NCBI GenBank assembly: GCA_023434025.1
Contig: JAEYTL010000005.1
Location: forward strand, 1-56,140
Origin: Bacteroidota bacterium
Lineage (GTDB): Bacteria > Bacteroidota > Bacteroidia > Flavobacteriales > Flavobacteriaceae
Reading direction: 5' to 3'
Length of the DNA stretch: 56,140 bases
Shown here: positions 41,235 to 50,060 of the stretch, one piece after another
Layout of the letters: every line of letters begins with the position of its first letter
Numbering within the stretch: the stretch's first letter is position 1
The notes under the pieces: generated by a model
Told to the model about the DNA's origin: nothing
Seen by the model: the letters and a program-made list of their open reading frames with translations, nothing else
The model's database searches: none
Program-made: the position numbers and the translations under genes

Positions 41235-41750
41235 ATGATAATTAAATCTGTAAACGGAAAATCACCTGTTATTCCTGAAGACTGTTATGTGGCTGAGAAT
41301 GCTACGGTTGTAGGTGATGTTCAAATGGGGTCTTTATGCAGTGTCTGGTTCAATGCAGTAGTACGCGGAGATGTTCACTTCATTAAAATAGGGAACAAAG
41401 TAAATATTCAGGACGGGGCAATCATTCATTGCACGTATCAGAAGCATCCCACAATTATTGGAAACAATGTTTCCATTGGTCATAATGCGATTGTTCACGG
41501 TTGTACGGTTCATGACAATGTTTTAATCGGAATGGGGGCTATTGTTATGGATAATTGTGTGATAGAGAGCAATTCAATCATTGCTGCCGGTGCTGTGTTA
41601 ACTCAGAATACGCAGGTAGAGTCCGGAACCATTTATGCCGGTGTTCCGGCCAAGAAAGTTAAAGATATCAATCAATCGGATTTTGCCGGAGAAATTGACC
41701 GGATCTCGAATAATTATGTGATGTATTCCGGTTGGTTTAAAGAAGAATAG
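41235..41750 (+). CDS. Gamma-class carbonic anhydrase family protein
   Basis: A 171-residue left-handed beta-helix (hexapeptide repeat) protein of the gamma-carbonic anhydrase/YrdA family. The zinc-ligand histidines are in place: IIHCTY (about 74-79) and SIGHNAIVHGC (about 90-100). The N-terminal SVWFNAVVRGDVHFIKIGN is typical. It forms trimers with zinc at the interfaces; many relatives of this size show weak or no anhydrase activity in tests. It lies 6 nt after the terminator of the previous gene and is convergent with murI (2-nt gap). Catalytic activity is not assured from sequence. Confidence 0.92.
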   Translation: MIIKSVNGKSPVIPEDCYVAENATVVGDVQMGSLCSVWFNAVVRGDVHFIKIGNKVNIQDGAIIHCTYQKHPTIIGNNVSIGHNAIVHGCTVHDNVLIGMGAIVMDNCVIESNSIIAAGAVLTQNTQVESGTIYAGVPAKKVKDINQSDFAGEIDRISNNYVMYSGWFKEE

Positions 41751-41752
41751 AC

Positions 41753-42532
41753 TCAGAAATCCTTTTCGATTACCGTATATTTATTTTTTAAAATTGTTTT
41801 TAAAACCATGGGATTGTAATTGGTATAAAAGATTTGCGAACTACTTTTCTTTTGATCGCTTAGTAAATTTTTGTCGGTTAAAATATTCTTTGTCTGACGG
41901 GCTACAGCTTCGCCGGAGTCAATGATTTTAATATGTTCAGGGATGATTTTTTTTATCTGCGGAATCAGATAAGGATAGTGGCTACATCCCAAGACGAGAT
42001 AATCAATGTTTGCATCAACCATAGGTTTCAGGTAGCTTTTGAGTAATTCGGTCATCTCTTTTGAATTCATATTTCCTTCTTCAATTAAGGAAACCAGTCC
42101 ATAACCAACCTGTTCAATAATCTTGGTGTTGGGATAGTTTAACACACTATGGCTAAATAATTCACTGTTTAAGGTTCCTTTGGTTGCCAATATGCCAATG
42201 GTATGCGTTTCGGAATTGTTGGCTGCCGGCTTAATTGCCGGTTCAATGCCAATAAAAGGAATGTCATAACTTGCCCTGAGTTCTTTTATGGCATTGGTGG
42301 TTGCGGTATTGCAGGCAACCACAATCAGTTTCGCATTCAGGTTAAGCAGAAACTCGGTATTTTTTTTACTCAAGGCTATAATTTCTTCTTTTGATTTTTG
42401 TCCGTACGGAGCATTTTTGCTGTCTGCCAGATAAATGGTATTCTCATTCGGCAGTAAAGTGTGTATTTCACTCCAAATAGAAGTTCCGCCGATTCCGGAA
42501 TCAAATAAACCAATGGGTGCAGAATTTGTCAT
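41753..42532 (-). CDS. murI: Glutamate racemase
   Basis: A 259-residue enzyme converting L- to D-glutamate for peptidoglycan. The two catalytic cysteines are C74 in VVACNTATTNA and C183 in LVLGCSHYPYL; the N-terminal IGLFDSGIGGTS and YLADSKNAPYG loops match the family. Normal length. It follows the bamA-ompH cluster on the same strand but is separated from it by a terminator-like stem (42541-42587), so it probably has its own or read-through transcription. Confidence 0.95.
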   Translation of the reverse strand: MTNSAPIGLFDSGIGGTSIWSEIHTLLPNENTIYLADSKNAPYGQKSKEEIIALSKKNTEFLLNLNAKLIVVACNTATTNAIKELRASYDIPFIGIEPAIKPAANNSETHTIGILATKGTLNSELFSHSVLNYPNTKIIEQVGYGLVSLIEEGNMNSKEMTELLKSYLKPMVDANIDYLVLGCSHYPYLIPQIKKIIPEHIKIIDSGEAVARQTKNILTDKNLLSDQKKSSSQIFYTNYNPMVLKTILKNKYTVIEKDF

Positions 42533-42540
42533 AGCTCAAA

Positions 42541-42587
42541 AATAAAAAAAAACTGCTCAATTCCCATGGATTCGGGCGAGCAGTTTT
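42541..42587 (-). terminator. Terminator after the Skp-like genes (minus strand)
   Basis: A 10-bp perfect stem (42549-42558 with 42578-42587) with a 19-nt loop that can itself pair CCC with GGG. On the minus strand it is followed by a long T-rich stretch (42550-42543). Confidence 0.72.
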
Positions 42588-42607
42588 TATATTTTTTCAG
42601 GATGTTT

Positions 42608-43111
42608 TTAGAAGCCTAAATCTTTTTTCACATCCGGAGTTAAATCTGTACCGTCAGCAAAAATAGCAGAGTTTACATCGATTACATAGTTGAAGCCTTT
42701 TGCTTTTCCTACTTTTCCGATAGAAGCTTTGATTTTGTCCATTAATGGTTTTGCCAGATCAGATTCTTTCTGCTGTAACTCTTTTTGAGCTGTATCTCTG
42801 TAGTCTCTGATTCTTTTTTCCATATCCTGTACTTCTTTCGCTCTTTCCTCGTTTACTTTTTCAGTAACTTTTTCGGCCTCTTCATCATATTTTTTTAGCT
42901 TGGCATAGTATTCGTCAGCCATGGTTTTAAACTCGGCATCATATTGTTTGCTGAGCGTTTCCAATTGTTTTTGTGCTTCAATCATAGCCGGCATTTTTGT
43001 AATCAACTCATTTGTATCTACGTGTGCTATTTTTGTTTGTGCAGAAGCTGATTGGCTCGTACTAAAAAATAAAATAGTCGCAATAAATAAAGTTTTCAAT
43101 TGTTTCATCAT
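42608..43111 (-). CDS. OmpH/Skp family periplasmic chaperone (second copy)
   Basis: A 167-residue protein with a signal peptide (about 1-24, LFIATILFFSTSQSASAQ) and the OmpH/Skp body. A beta-strand lead TKIAHVDTNELITKMPAMIEAQ is followed by two long coiled-coil arms (about 45-125, rich in Glu/Lys) and the return strand KGFNYVIDVNSAIFADGTDLTPDV. Skp trimers hold unfolded outer-membrane proteins for the Bam complex. It lies 12 nt after a longer OmpH homologue, and both follow bamA, the conserved order. Confidence 0.93.
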   Translation of the reverse strand: MMKQLKTLFIATILFFSTSQSASAQTKIAHVDTNELITKMPAMIEAQKQLETLSKQYDAEFKTMADEYYAKLKKYDEEAEKVTEKVNEERAKEVQDMEKRIRDYRDTAQKELQQKESDLAKPLMDKIKASIGKVGKAKGFNYVIDVNSAIFADGTDLTPDVKKDLGF

Positions 43112-43123
43112 TTCTAGTTATTA

Positions 43124-44152
43124 TTAATTATTGTTTTCGTTTTGTTCGTTTTCTTTTTTCTTGTCTTCTCTGGCTTTTTTAGCCGCTTCTCTGTCGGCTA
43201 ATATTTTTTGTTTTCTGTCTTCAATTTGTTTTTTTCGGTCGTCTAATTTTTTTTGTCTTTCCTCTTCTGCTTTTTGTTTGATTTCAGCAGCGGTTGGTTT
43301 TGCACTGTCTTCGTTATTTATTTCTTCTTTATCAGAAGAAGAACTGTTGTTTGAAGGTTTTTCAGTCTCTTTGTCATCTTTATCAGAAACTGTGCCATTC
43401 TTTTTAGCTTCCCGCTCTTCTTTCATTTTAGCCCGCTTATCGTCAAAGTCTTTTTTCTTTTGCTCGGCAATTGCTTTACGGGCTTCGGTGATACTGTCCC
43501 GTCTTGCTTTACGTTCCTCAAGAATTTTTTTGCGTTCTTCCAACGCAGGGTTGTTATCGTCTTTATAGTCTTCGATACGTTCTTTTTCTTCTAATTCTTT
43601 GAGTTGCTTTTTGCTCATTTGCTCTCTTTTGGCGGCACGGGTCAATGAGCGTATAACCTGATCACTGATGTCATGTCTTTTGGCGGCAAAAAGCACGGTT
43701 AAATCAGAAGATTTGTCTAAAATAAAATCAAACTTTTTAGCTTCAGCCAAGTCTTGAACAGCGGTAAAAACCTGGTCTTGGATTGGTTTAACCAATACCG
43801 CTTTTTGTACGATTAAATCACCGTTAGGGCCAAATCTTTTTTGTTGGTATTCAATCAATTCTGTTTCCAGAAATTTAATTTCTTCTTCTTTTTCTTCAAT
43901 CAGTTCTTTAGTTAAAAGCACCTTTTCGTTTTTAAGGCTTTCTTTTAAAGCGTCAATTTCATTTTGTTTGGTTTCAATTTCCTGTTTCCATTTTTGAGCT
44001 TTTAATTCTAATTGGTTTTTTGCCTCTGTGTAATCAGGAACATTCTGAAGGATATATTCCATATCGATATAACCAATTCTGACACCTCTGGTTTGTGCTT
44101 CAACGGCAACTCCGGATAGTGATAAAAGCAATAAAAAAACTAATTTCCTCAT
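43124..44152 (-). CDS. OmpH/Skp family protein, long form with charged C-terminal tail
   Basis: About 342 residues from the ATG at 44152 (MRKLVFLLLLSLSGVAVEA, a clean signal peptide; an earlier in-frame start at 44170 is less fitting). Residues about 22-180 are an OmpH/Skp domain (RIGYIDMEYILQNVPDYTEAK ... KKFDFILDKSSDLTVLFAAKRHDISDQVI). The C-terminal half (about 185-342) is a highly charged Lys/Glu/Arg/Asp coiled coil with an Asn/Ser-rich break near 270, ending NEQNENNN. The tail is much longer than in the neighbouring copy and may extend the chaperone arms or bind the cell wall. It lies about 40 nt after bamA. Confidence 0.9.
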   Translation of the reverse strand: MRKLVFLLLLSLSGVAVEAQTRGVRIGYIDMEYILQNVPDYTEAKNQLELKAQKWKQEIETKQNEIDALKESLKNEKVLLTKELIEEKEEEIKFLETELIEYQQKRFGPNGDLIVQKAVLVKPIQDQVFTAVQDLAEAKKFDFILDKSSDLTVLFAAKRHDISDQVIRSLTRAAKREQMSKKQLKELEEKERIEDYKDDNNPALEERKKILEERKARRDSITEARKAIAEQKKKDFDDKRAKMKEEREAKKNGTVSDKDDKETEKPSNNSSSSDKEEINNEDSAKPTAAEIKQKAEEERQKKLDDRKKQIEDRKQKILADREAAKKAREDKKKENEQNENNN

Positions 44153-44193
44153 ATTCTTTAAAATTATCATGTAAATATAACAGAAATTAACAA

Positions 44194-46860
44194 TTAAAAT
44201 TGTTGTCCGATGATAAAATGTGTCTCCCAGCCATTTTTTTGCGTCTGACCCGGCACTGCATCAAAACCGTGACCAAAGTCAATTCCCAGTAAACCGAAGG
44301 CAGGCATGAATACTCTTAATCCCATTCCGGCAGATCGTTGCAACCTGAACGGATTGTACTCTTGAAAATTATTATAAGATGCACCGGCTTCTAAAAACCC
44401 TAATACATAAATAGATGCGGCTGATTTTAGCGTTATCGGATAACGAAGTTCCATTGTAAATTTATTGTATATTGTTCCTCCGTCTGTTGAAGAAAGTGAC
44501 TGGTTGGGGTAACCCCTCAACTGAATTATTTCCCTGCCGTCTAATGCAAAGTTAGCCAACCCGTCTCCGCCAAGGAAAAAGCGTTCAAACGGCACTAAAC
44601 CTCTGTCGTTGTTATAGGCACCCATAAAACCAAATTCACCAAGTGTTCTGAATACGAGAGCATTTTGATTTGTACCGGCAATTTTTGTGTACCAATCAGC
44701 TTTTAACTTCACCTTATAAAATTCGAGCCAGTTAAATTTTTTCTGATCTACCTTGCTTCGGTCAACTGCGGCATCTTCAAAATTATCAACTTTATTGCCT
44801 CCGGTTGCATCAACATAATCTCCGGCAGATACTAAATTGTCGTTCGAGTCAAAGTATGATGCTCCGGTGTGTTTTAATTTATATTCCGGCAGATTTTCTA
44901 AATTTTTGTAATCAACTCCGTTGAATAAAGAATACGGTGGCGTAAATTTTGCCGAAATGGAGAACTCAGAACCATAGATCGGATAAATCGGATTAACTCC
45001 TTTATTGTTTCGGGTCAGACCAATGGTATAAGCTAAATTTCTAGCTGATCCGTCACCAAACGTAAATAAACCGGTGTTGTAATTGTTTAAATCATAATAT
45101 TGAAAACTTGCGGATTGCGACAGCACAAAGAAATCATCTGGAACAGTAAGTCTTTTTGCAATACCGACAGAAAGCGAAGTGATGTTGAAACTTCTGCTTC
45201 TGTCAACATTTCTGGTTTGAAAGTTGTTTAAGAACTGTTTACTGTGTGATAAAGAGGTTGAGAACTGAACGGGCTTTTTGCCTCCCAACCAGGGCTCGGA
45301 AAATGTCAGGCTGTAGGTTTGGAAAAAGGAGCTTCCCTGCAGGCGGAGCGACATGCGTTGTCCATCTCCCATGGGTAAAGGCTTATAAGCATCTTTGTTA
45401 AAAATATTACGAGCAGAAAAGTTGTTAAAAGACAAACCAAGTGTTCCGATAAATCCGCCACCGCCGTAACCTCCTTGAAGCTCAATCTGGCTTGATCCTT
45501 TTTCTACCAGGTTATATTCAATGTCAACCGTACCGGCTGCGGGATCTACGTTTTTAAACTTAGGGTCTATTGCTTCCGGATCAAAGAATCCTAACTGACC
45601 GATTTCACGAATGGTTCTCACGAGGTCTTCCTTGCTGTATTTTTGCCCGGGTTTTGTCCGTAGCTCTCTGTAAATTACATGATCGTTTGTTTTGTCGTTA
45701 CCAACAACTGTTATTTTATTAAAATAGGCCAGGGGTCCTTCAAGAATCCGGATTTCAAAATCAATGGTGTCATTGGCCGTACGAACTTCCACAGGATTAA
45801 TATTTGAAAATAAGTATCCGTTGTTCTGGTATAAATTGGTAATGTCGTTTGCATCCGGATTTTTTTTGTTGGCAATCCGTTCCTGAAGTAATACACCGTT
45901 ATAGGTTTCGCCTTTTTTAATGCCCAAGACACGGCTTAAGCCTTCGTCGGTATAAATGGTATTCCCTAAAAATTTAATGTCTCCGAAATAATATTTTTTA
46001 CCTTCTTCTACCTTTATTTTGATGTCAACAGTGTTCTTTTTGTTGTCAAATGTTACACTGTCATAAATGATCCGGGCATCGCGGTATCCTTTTTCTTTGT
46101 ATTTGTCAATCAGACTGACAAGATCTTCTTTGTATTTTTCCCTGATAAATTTAGATCCTTTCCAGAATCTTCCCGGAAACCTCACTTTGGTGTTAGACAT
46201 GGCTCCTCTTAGTTTGCCGTCTTTCAGCTGTTCATTCCCTTCAATATTTATGCTGGAGACTTTAATTTTTTTGCCTTTGTCAACATTGATTACCATTTTT
46301 ACTTCGTTTCCGCTGGTTGTATCGGCAATGGTGTTAATGGCAACTTTGGTATTGTAAAAGCCGTCTTTTTTATATTTGTTTTCAATAAACGTTTTGGTAG
46401 TGGTTATCAGGTTTTCATTTACAACTTTTCCTTTGGTCAGGTTAACATCTTTAAGCATTGTTTCAGCTTTGTTCTTTTTTAAGCCCTGAATTTTTGCTTC
46501 ACTCAGTTTCGGGAGTTCTGTCATGCTTAATTCCAGAAAAATAGTATCGCCTTTGATGTTGTTGATATACATGTCAATATCACTGAACAGTCCTAATTTA
46601 CCTAATTTTTTAATAGCAGTACTGATCTCTTCTCCCGGGACAACAATTTTTTGTCCTTTTTCCAGCCCGGAAAAGGTAACGACGGTTTGCTCGTTAAAAC
46701 TGATTTTTCCGGATACTTCAACGCCACCTAAAATATACTGTGAGCCTCTTTCGAAAGGGGTGGTTTCCTGTGCTTTTAACTGAAAAATACTTCCCAAAAA
46801 AAGTATTGTAAAAAATGACGTAATGTTTCTCAACACGTTTGTTTTATTTAATTTGTTCAC
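44194..46860 (-). CDS. bamA: Outer membrane protein assembly factor BamA
   Basis: About 888 residues from a GTG at 46860: this start gives a normal signal peptide (NKLNKTNVLRNITSFFTILFLGSIFQLKAQ), whereas the ATG at 46911 and others further up lie inside uppS and would leave an oddly long head. Five POTRA domains (about 35-440) precede the 16-strand barrel. The barrel shows GGYGGGGFIGTLGLSFNNFSARN, the loop-6 type VPFERFFLGGDGLANFALDGREIIQLRGY (near the conserved VRGF/Y motif) and a final strand ending in GQQF. BamA inserts outer-membrane proteins. Context: uppS before, two Skp-like genes after. Confidence 0.95.
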   Translation of the reverse strand: MNKLNKTNVLRNITSFFTILFLGSIFQLKAQETTPFERGSQYILGGVEVSGKISFNEQTVVTFSGLEKGQKIVVPGEEISTAIKKLGKLGLFSDIDMYINNIKGDTIFLELSMTELPKLSEAKIQGLKKNKAETMLKDVNLTKGKVVNENLITTTKTFIENKYKKDGFYNTKVAINTIADTTSGNEVKMVINVDKGKKIKVSSINIEGNEQLKDGKLRGAMSNTKVRFPGRFWKGSKFIREKYKEDLVSLIDKYKEKGYRDARIIYDSVTFDNKKNTVDIKIKVEEGKKYYFGDIKFLGNTIYTDEGLSRVLGIKKGETYNGVLLQERIANKKNPDANDITNLYQNNGYLFSNINPVEVRTANDTIDFEIRILEGPLAYFNKITVVGNDKTNDHVIYRELRTKPGQKYSKEDLVRTIREIGQLGFFDPEAIDPKFKNVDPAAGTVDIEYNLVEKGSSQIELQGGYGGGGFIGTLGLSFNNFSARNIFNKDAYKPLPMGDGQRMSLRLQGSSFFQTYSLTFSEPWLGGKKPVQFSTSLSHSKQFLNNFQTRNVDRSRSFNITSLSVGIAKRLTVPDDFFVLSQSASFQYYDLNNYNTGLFTFGDGSARNLAYTIGLTRNNKGVNPIYPIYGSEFSISAKFTPPYSLFNGVDYKNLENLPEYKLKHTGASYFDSNDNLVSAGDYVDATGGNKVDNFEDAAVDRSKVDQKKFNWLEFYKVKLKADWYTKIAGTNQNALVFRTLGEFGFMGAYNNDRGLVPFERFFLGGDGLANFALDGREIIQLRGYPNQSLSSTDGGTIYNKFTMELRYPITLKSAASIYVLGFLEAGASYNNFQEYNPFRLQRSAGMGLRVFMPAFGLLGIDFGHGFDAVPGQTQKNGWETHFIIGQQF

Positions 46861-47584
46861 TTGTTTTTCCAAACCTACGCTCTCTTTTTTGATAACTAAT
46901 AATAGCTTCATATAAATGTTGTTCTCTAAAATCCGGCCATAACACATCGGTAAAGTATAATTCTGCATAGGCAATCTGCCATAGCAAAAAATTACTGATG
47001 CGATGCTCACCACTGGTTCTGATTAATAAATCAACATCGGGTAGATTGTGCGTGTAAAGATGTTGATTAATAATCGTTTCATCAATAGATTCAGGCGAAA
47101 TTATATTATTTTTAACTTTATCGCTGATGGCTTTTACGGCAGAAACCAGCTCTTCTCTGGAGCCGTAGCTCAACGCCAGAGTCAAGGTCATGTGCTGATT
47201 GTCTTTGGTTTTGTTAATAACTTCTAAAAGTTCATCCTTTGCTTTGGCGGGCAGGAGCGATAAGTTGCCTATTGAATTTAGTCTTATCTGATTGTTTTGA
47301 AGTGTCTTTAACTCTTTTTTCAGGGATTTGATCAATAAATTCATCAAAGTGTCCACTTCTTTTTTCGGGCGATTCCAGTTTTCGGTTGAAAAGGCATATA
47401 AAGTAAGATTAGAAATGCCTAATTTGGCACAGGCCTCAACGGTTAGTCTGACAGATTTAGTGCCGTTTTCATGACCAAACGCTCTCAGCATTCCTTTTTG
47501 TTTTGCCCAACGGCCATTGCCATCCATAATGATGGCCAGATGTTTGGGTAAGTTGCCTTTATTTATTTGTTCTTCCAAAATCAT
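46844..47584 (-). CDS. uppS: Isoprenyl transferase (undecaprenyl diphosphate synthase)
   Basis: A 246-residue cis-prenyltransferase from the ATG at 47584. The catalytic aspartate D21 lies in AIIMDGNGRWAKQKG, and the family blocks LTLYAFSTENWNRPKKEV, ALSYGSREELV and DLLIRTSGEHRISNFLLWQIAYAELYFTDVLWPDF are complete. It makes the undecaprenyl carrier for peptidoglycan and other envelope polymers. The start is immediately after the porG-like stop, and its end overlaps the bamA GTG start by 17 nt. All three are in one tightly coupled envelope operon. Confidence 0.96.
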   Translation of the reverse strand: MILEEQINKGNLPKHLAIIMDGNGRWAKQKGMLRAFGHENGTKSVRLTVEACAKLGISNLTLYAFSTENWNRPKKEVDTLMNLLIKSLKKELKTLQNNQIRLNSIGNLSLLPAKAKDELLEVINKTKDNQHMTLTLALSYGSREELVSAVKAISDKVKNNIISPESIDETIINQHLYTHNLPDVDLLIRTSGEHRISNFLLWQIAYAELYFTDVLWPDFREQHLYEAIISYQKRERRFGKTSEQIK

Positions 47585-47585
47585 T

Positions 47586-48269
47586 TTATTGCGGACAAAA
47601 ACATGGGTTTTCGCCAAATGTATACGTTAGTGTAAATCCGGTAAACACATACCAGTCTTTACTGTTTATGTTTCCGAACTGTAATGGGGTTAAATTTTTA
47701 TTCTTAGGATTGCTGCCGTCCAAATTATCGGTAAATGTATAGCGTGCCCCAACTTCTAAGCCCAATACAAAATCTCTTGCCAGTCTTGCTTTTATACCTA
47801 CGATTATCGGAATGGCTAATGCACCTTCTTGGTAGTCTTCCCGGGCTTTACTTTCAGTGTAAAATAATTCTTTATAGGCAAAATAACTCAGCCCGGTGTA
47901 AACATATGGTGTAATCTGTGGTTTCATGTGGTGCAGGTCAAAAGAGAAAAAATTAAATTCCATTCCGGCTGAGGCTTCATGAATGTTGTTTTTAAAATTA
48001 AACCCTCTTAAACTTCTGTCGGCTACATCGGCATCTAAATCATCTGATTTAATTTTTCCGTAAGTATAAGAAAAACGATAGGAATGTCTCGTGCTTCTGT
48101 TCCATTTATAAATCAAGCCAAATGCAATGTCATTTGGTGCAATATATGTGGTTGGTCCAACATCACCAATGTAATTAGCTCCTCCGGCAAAAATACCTAT
48201 TTCGTTAATTTGGGCATTTAATCCGGTGTAAAAGAGTGTAAAAAATAATGCAATCTGTATTCTATTCAT
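47586..48269 (-). CDS. porG: PorG-like outer membrane protein (DUF6089)
   Basis: A 227-residue beta-barrel protein with a signal peptide (about 1-19, QIALFFTLFYTGLNAQ). The DUF6089 pattern is INEIGIFAGGANYIGDVGPTTYIAPNDIAFGLIYKWN ... ASAGMEFNFFSFD ... PYVYTGLSYF ... ENPCFCPQ at the end. PorG is the outer-membrane partner of the PorK/PorN ring of the type IX secretion machine. The symbol is given because of this family and the constant position before uppS-bamA in Bacteroidota, but I could not confirm orthology by search. A -7 element precedes it (48288-48295). Confidence 0.8.
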   Translation of the reverse strand: MNRIQIALFFTLFYTGLNAQINEIGIFAGGANYIGDVGPTTYIAPNDIAFGLIYKWNRSTRHSYRFSYTYGKIKSDDLDADVADRSLRGFNFKNNIHEASAGMEFNFFSFDLHHMKPQITPYVYTGLSYFAYKELFYTESKAREDYQEGALAIPIIVGIKARLARDFVLGLEVGARYTFTDNLDGSNPKNKNLTPLQFGNINSKDWYVFTGFTLTYTFGENPCFCPQ

Positions 48270-48287
48270 CGATTTTTAAATAGCGTG

Positions 48288-48295
48288 CAAATATA
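48288..48295 (-). promoter_or_regulatory. -7 element for the porG-uppS-bamA operon
   Basis: The minus strand reads TATATTTG (full TAnnTTTG match), 18 nt before the ATG at 48269. No TTG box at the expected spacing upstream. Confidence 0.45.
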
Positions 48296-48411
48296 ACAAT
48301 TATGACTAGTTTACAGCCATATAATTGCTATTTATCACAAATTAATTTCAAAAAAAACGGAAATAAAAGGGTGGTAGTATAGTGACGGGGTTTTATTTTT
48401 TTTAAATAAAG

Positions 48412-49296
48412 TTAATTTCTTTTGTCAACTCCCCATAGTAGCTTGTTTCGGAGTGTTTTAAGAAATGTTTCATCCTGTATTTCAACCATGTTGATTTTAA
48501 ATTGTGTTTTTTTAACGGTTAAAACCGTTTCGTTGTTCATGGTGGCAATCCGGCTGTCCAAAGAGACCAAAAACTGCGGTTCTCTTCCGGATACTTTCAG
48601 GATGATTTCGGTTTTGTCCGGTATAACCAAAGGTCTGGCATTAAGGTTGTGCGGTGCAATCGGGGTGATGACCAGGCTTTTTACGTCCGGGGTTAACACC
48701 GGTCCGCCACAACTCAATGAATAACCGGTTGAGCCCGTGGGAGTGGAAATTATCAATCCGTCTGCCCAATAAGAGGTCAAATACTCGCCGTTTAAGTATG
48801 TTTCAACCGTAATCATCGCGGTTGTATCTTTCCGGCTGACCGAAATTTCATTTAAAGCAAAATTTAAGTCTTTGATTTCCGGGTTTTTGGGGCTGCTGTC
48901 TAAGCTCAGGAGTGTTCGTTTGGAAACTGTATAATTCTTGTGGAGTATGGACTGCAGAAACAATGCAATGTTTTCTTTCTGAACTTTTGCCAGAAAGCCC
49001 AGTCTTCCGGCATTTATTCCCAAAATCGGAATACCTGAATTCCGCACATAGGTTACCGCTCTTAAAATGGTTCCGTCGCCACCAATGCTTATTAATAAAT
49101 CAAAACTGCTGTCCAGGTCTCTGTAGGTAGAAAATGTTTTGTATTCTTTTTTCAGAATTTCCTCGGTATATAGAATTTTGAGAAAAGCTTCTTCAATTAC
49201 TAATTCTACATGGTTGTGGTTGAGGTATACAAAAATATCCTTGATAATGGGTCGTGTGTCATTTTGATAATATTGTCCGAAGATGGCAATTTTCAT
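48412..49296 (-). CDS. nadK: NAD kinase
   Basis: A 294-residue enzyme making NADP from NAD and ATP. The ATP/diphosphate motif GGDGT (72-76) and glycine-rich GINAGRLGFLA are present, as are the NE motif ALNEISVSRKDT and the C-terminal half with YWADGLIISTPTGSTGYSLSCGGPV and TPIAPHNLNARPLVIPD. Complete and of normal length. It starts 2 nt after the CBS-domain gene, so the two are co-transcribed. Confidence 0.96.
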   Translation of the reverse strand: MKIAIFGQYYQNDTRPIIKDIFVYLNHNHVELVIEEAFLKILYTEEILKKEYKTFSTYRDLDSSFDLLISIGGDGTILRAVTYVRNSGIPILGINAGRLGFLAKVQKENIALFLQSILHKNYTVSKRTLLSLDSSPKNPEIKDLNFALNEISVSRKDTTAMITVETYLNGEYLTSYWADGLIISTPTGSTGYSLSCGGPVLTPDVKSLVITPIAPHNLNARPLVIPDKTEIILKVSGREPQFLVSLDSRIATMNNETVLTVKKTQFKINMVEIQDETFLKTLRNKLLWGVDKRN

Positions 49297-49298
49297 AC

Positions 49299-49958
49299 TT
49301 AGATATTTAGGTATTTATCCAAATAATCTGAACGCTCTTTCAGGTTATTCAAATAGGTGTCTTCCTGGTGTTCGGATATTATTTCATAATTATAACGTCT
49401 GAAGGTCTGAATGATTTCATTCATTCCGCCCGGTGACAGCTTGATGGTGGTTTCCACAAATTCCGCATTGGCATCTGAAATAAAAAGACCTAAAATTTTA
49501 CCGTTGTTAGTTTCTACAATTTGTGCAACCTGACTCATTGAAAAATCAATCGTTGGTTTTTTTACAATGATAATGCCACCTTGTTCTTTTAAAAAAGGAG
49601 TTTCGGCAAAAAACTGAACAATGTCGTTTAGTTCGTAATAACCCATGTACTTGTTCTGATCGTCTAAAACCGGAATCAGATTGGCGTGGTTTTGGGCAAA
49701 AACTTCCAGTACGTCCAGCCAGATCATATTGTTGCGGGCATAAAAACCTTCTAAGGTATAGCGGTAATCGGCTGCGTTTTTATGGTTGTCAAACGTAACA
49801 ACATCGTCTGCGGCAATACTGCCGATATAGATGCCTTCTTCTACCACAGGGAAGTGTGAAAAAGTCAAATCGGCAAAAAAGCTCTGAATAGACTCAATCG
49901 TTTCCTTGCTGTCAAAAGGTTTAAAGTCGTTGTTAATGTAGTTTGTTATTTCTAACAT
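49299..49958 (-). CDS. CBS-domain protein
   Basis: A 219-residue cytoplasmic protein. Two CBS motifs (about 14-65 and 75-125, with FSHFPVVEEGIYIGSIAADDV and NLIPVLDDQNKYMGYYELNDIV) form a Bateman module that usually binds adenine nucleotides. A C-terminal ACT-like part (about 133-210, GGIIIVKKPTIDFSMSQVAQIVETNNGKILGLFIS) follows. It is 2 nt upstream of nadK, a conserved pairing in Bacteroidota. An energy- or nucleotide-sensing role in NADP synthesis is suggested by that pairing but not shown. Confidence 0.9.
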   Translation of the reverse strand: MLEITNYINNDFKPFDSKETIESIQSFFADLTFSHFPVVEEGIYIGSIAADDVVTFDNHKNAADYRYTLEGFYARNNMIWLDVLEVFAQNHANLIPVLDDQNKYMGYYELNDIVQFFAETPFLKEQGGIIIVKKPTIDFSMSQVAQIVETNNGKILGLFISDANAEFVETTIKLSPGGMNEIIQTFRRYNYEIISEHQEDTYLNNLKERSDYLDKYLNI

Positions 49959-50019
49959 AGCTATTTAATTTCGTTGCAAAATAATCAAAAAATACTATAT
50001 AGTGGCATGTTTTAGTTTG

Positions 50020-50027
50020 TATTTTTG
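50020..50027 (+). promoter_or_regulatory. -7 element for pdxJ
   Basis: TATTTTTG matches TAnnTTTG, 33 nt before the pdxJ ATG (50061). The 102-nt gap is shared with the divergent CBS-nadK unit. Confidence 0.42.
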
Positions 50028-50060
50028 TAATCATTTTCTAATTCAATCGTATTTAAATAC

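Noticed and set aside
43131..43568. Long plus-strand frame of serine/phenylalanine-rich sequence opposite the long Skp-like gene
   Set aside because: It is the antisense of a Lys/Glu-rich coiled coil, which naturally lacks stops and gives Phe/Ser/Leu-rich text.
46861..47013. Longer N-terminus for BamA from upstream in-frame start codons, including the ATG at 46911
   Set aside because: The extra residues lie entirely inside the conserved end of uppS in another frame and would put over 30 residues before the signal-peptide core.
48340..48411. Weak AAATAAAA/TTTTATTT stem after nadK as a terminator
   Set aside because: Only A-T pairs with a loop over 20 nt; too weak to call, although a T8 run lies beyond it on the minus strand.
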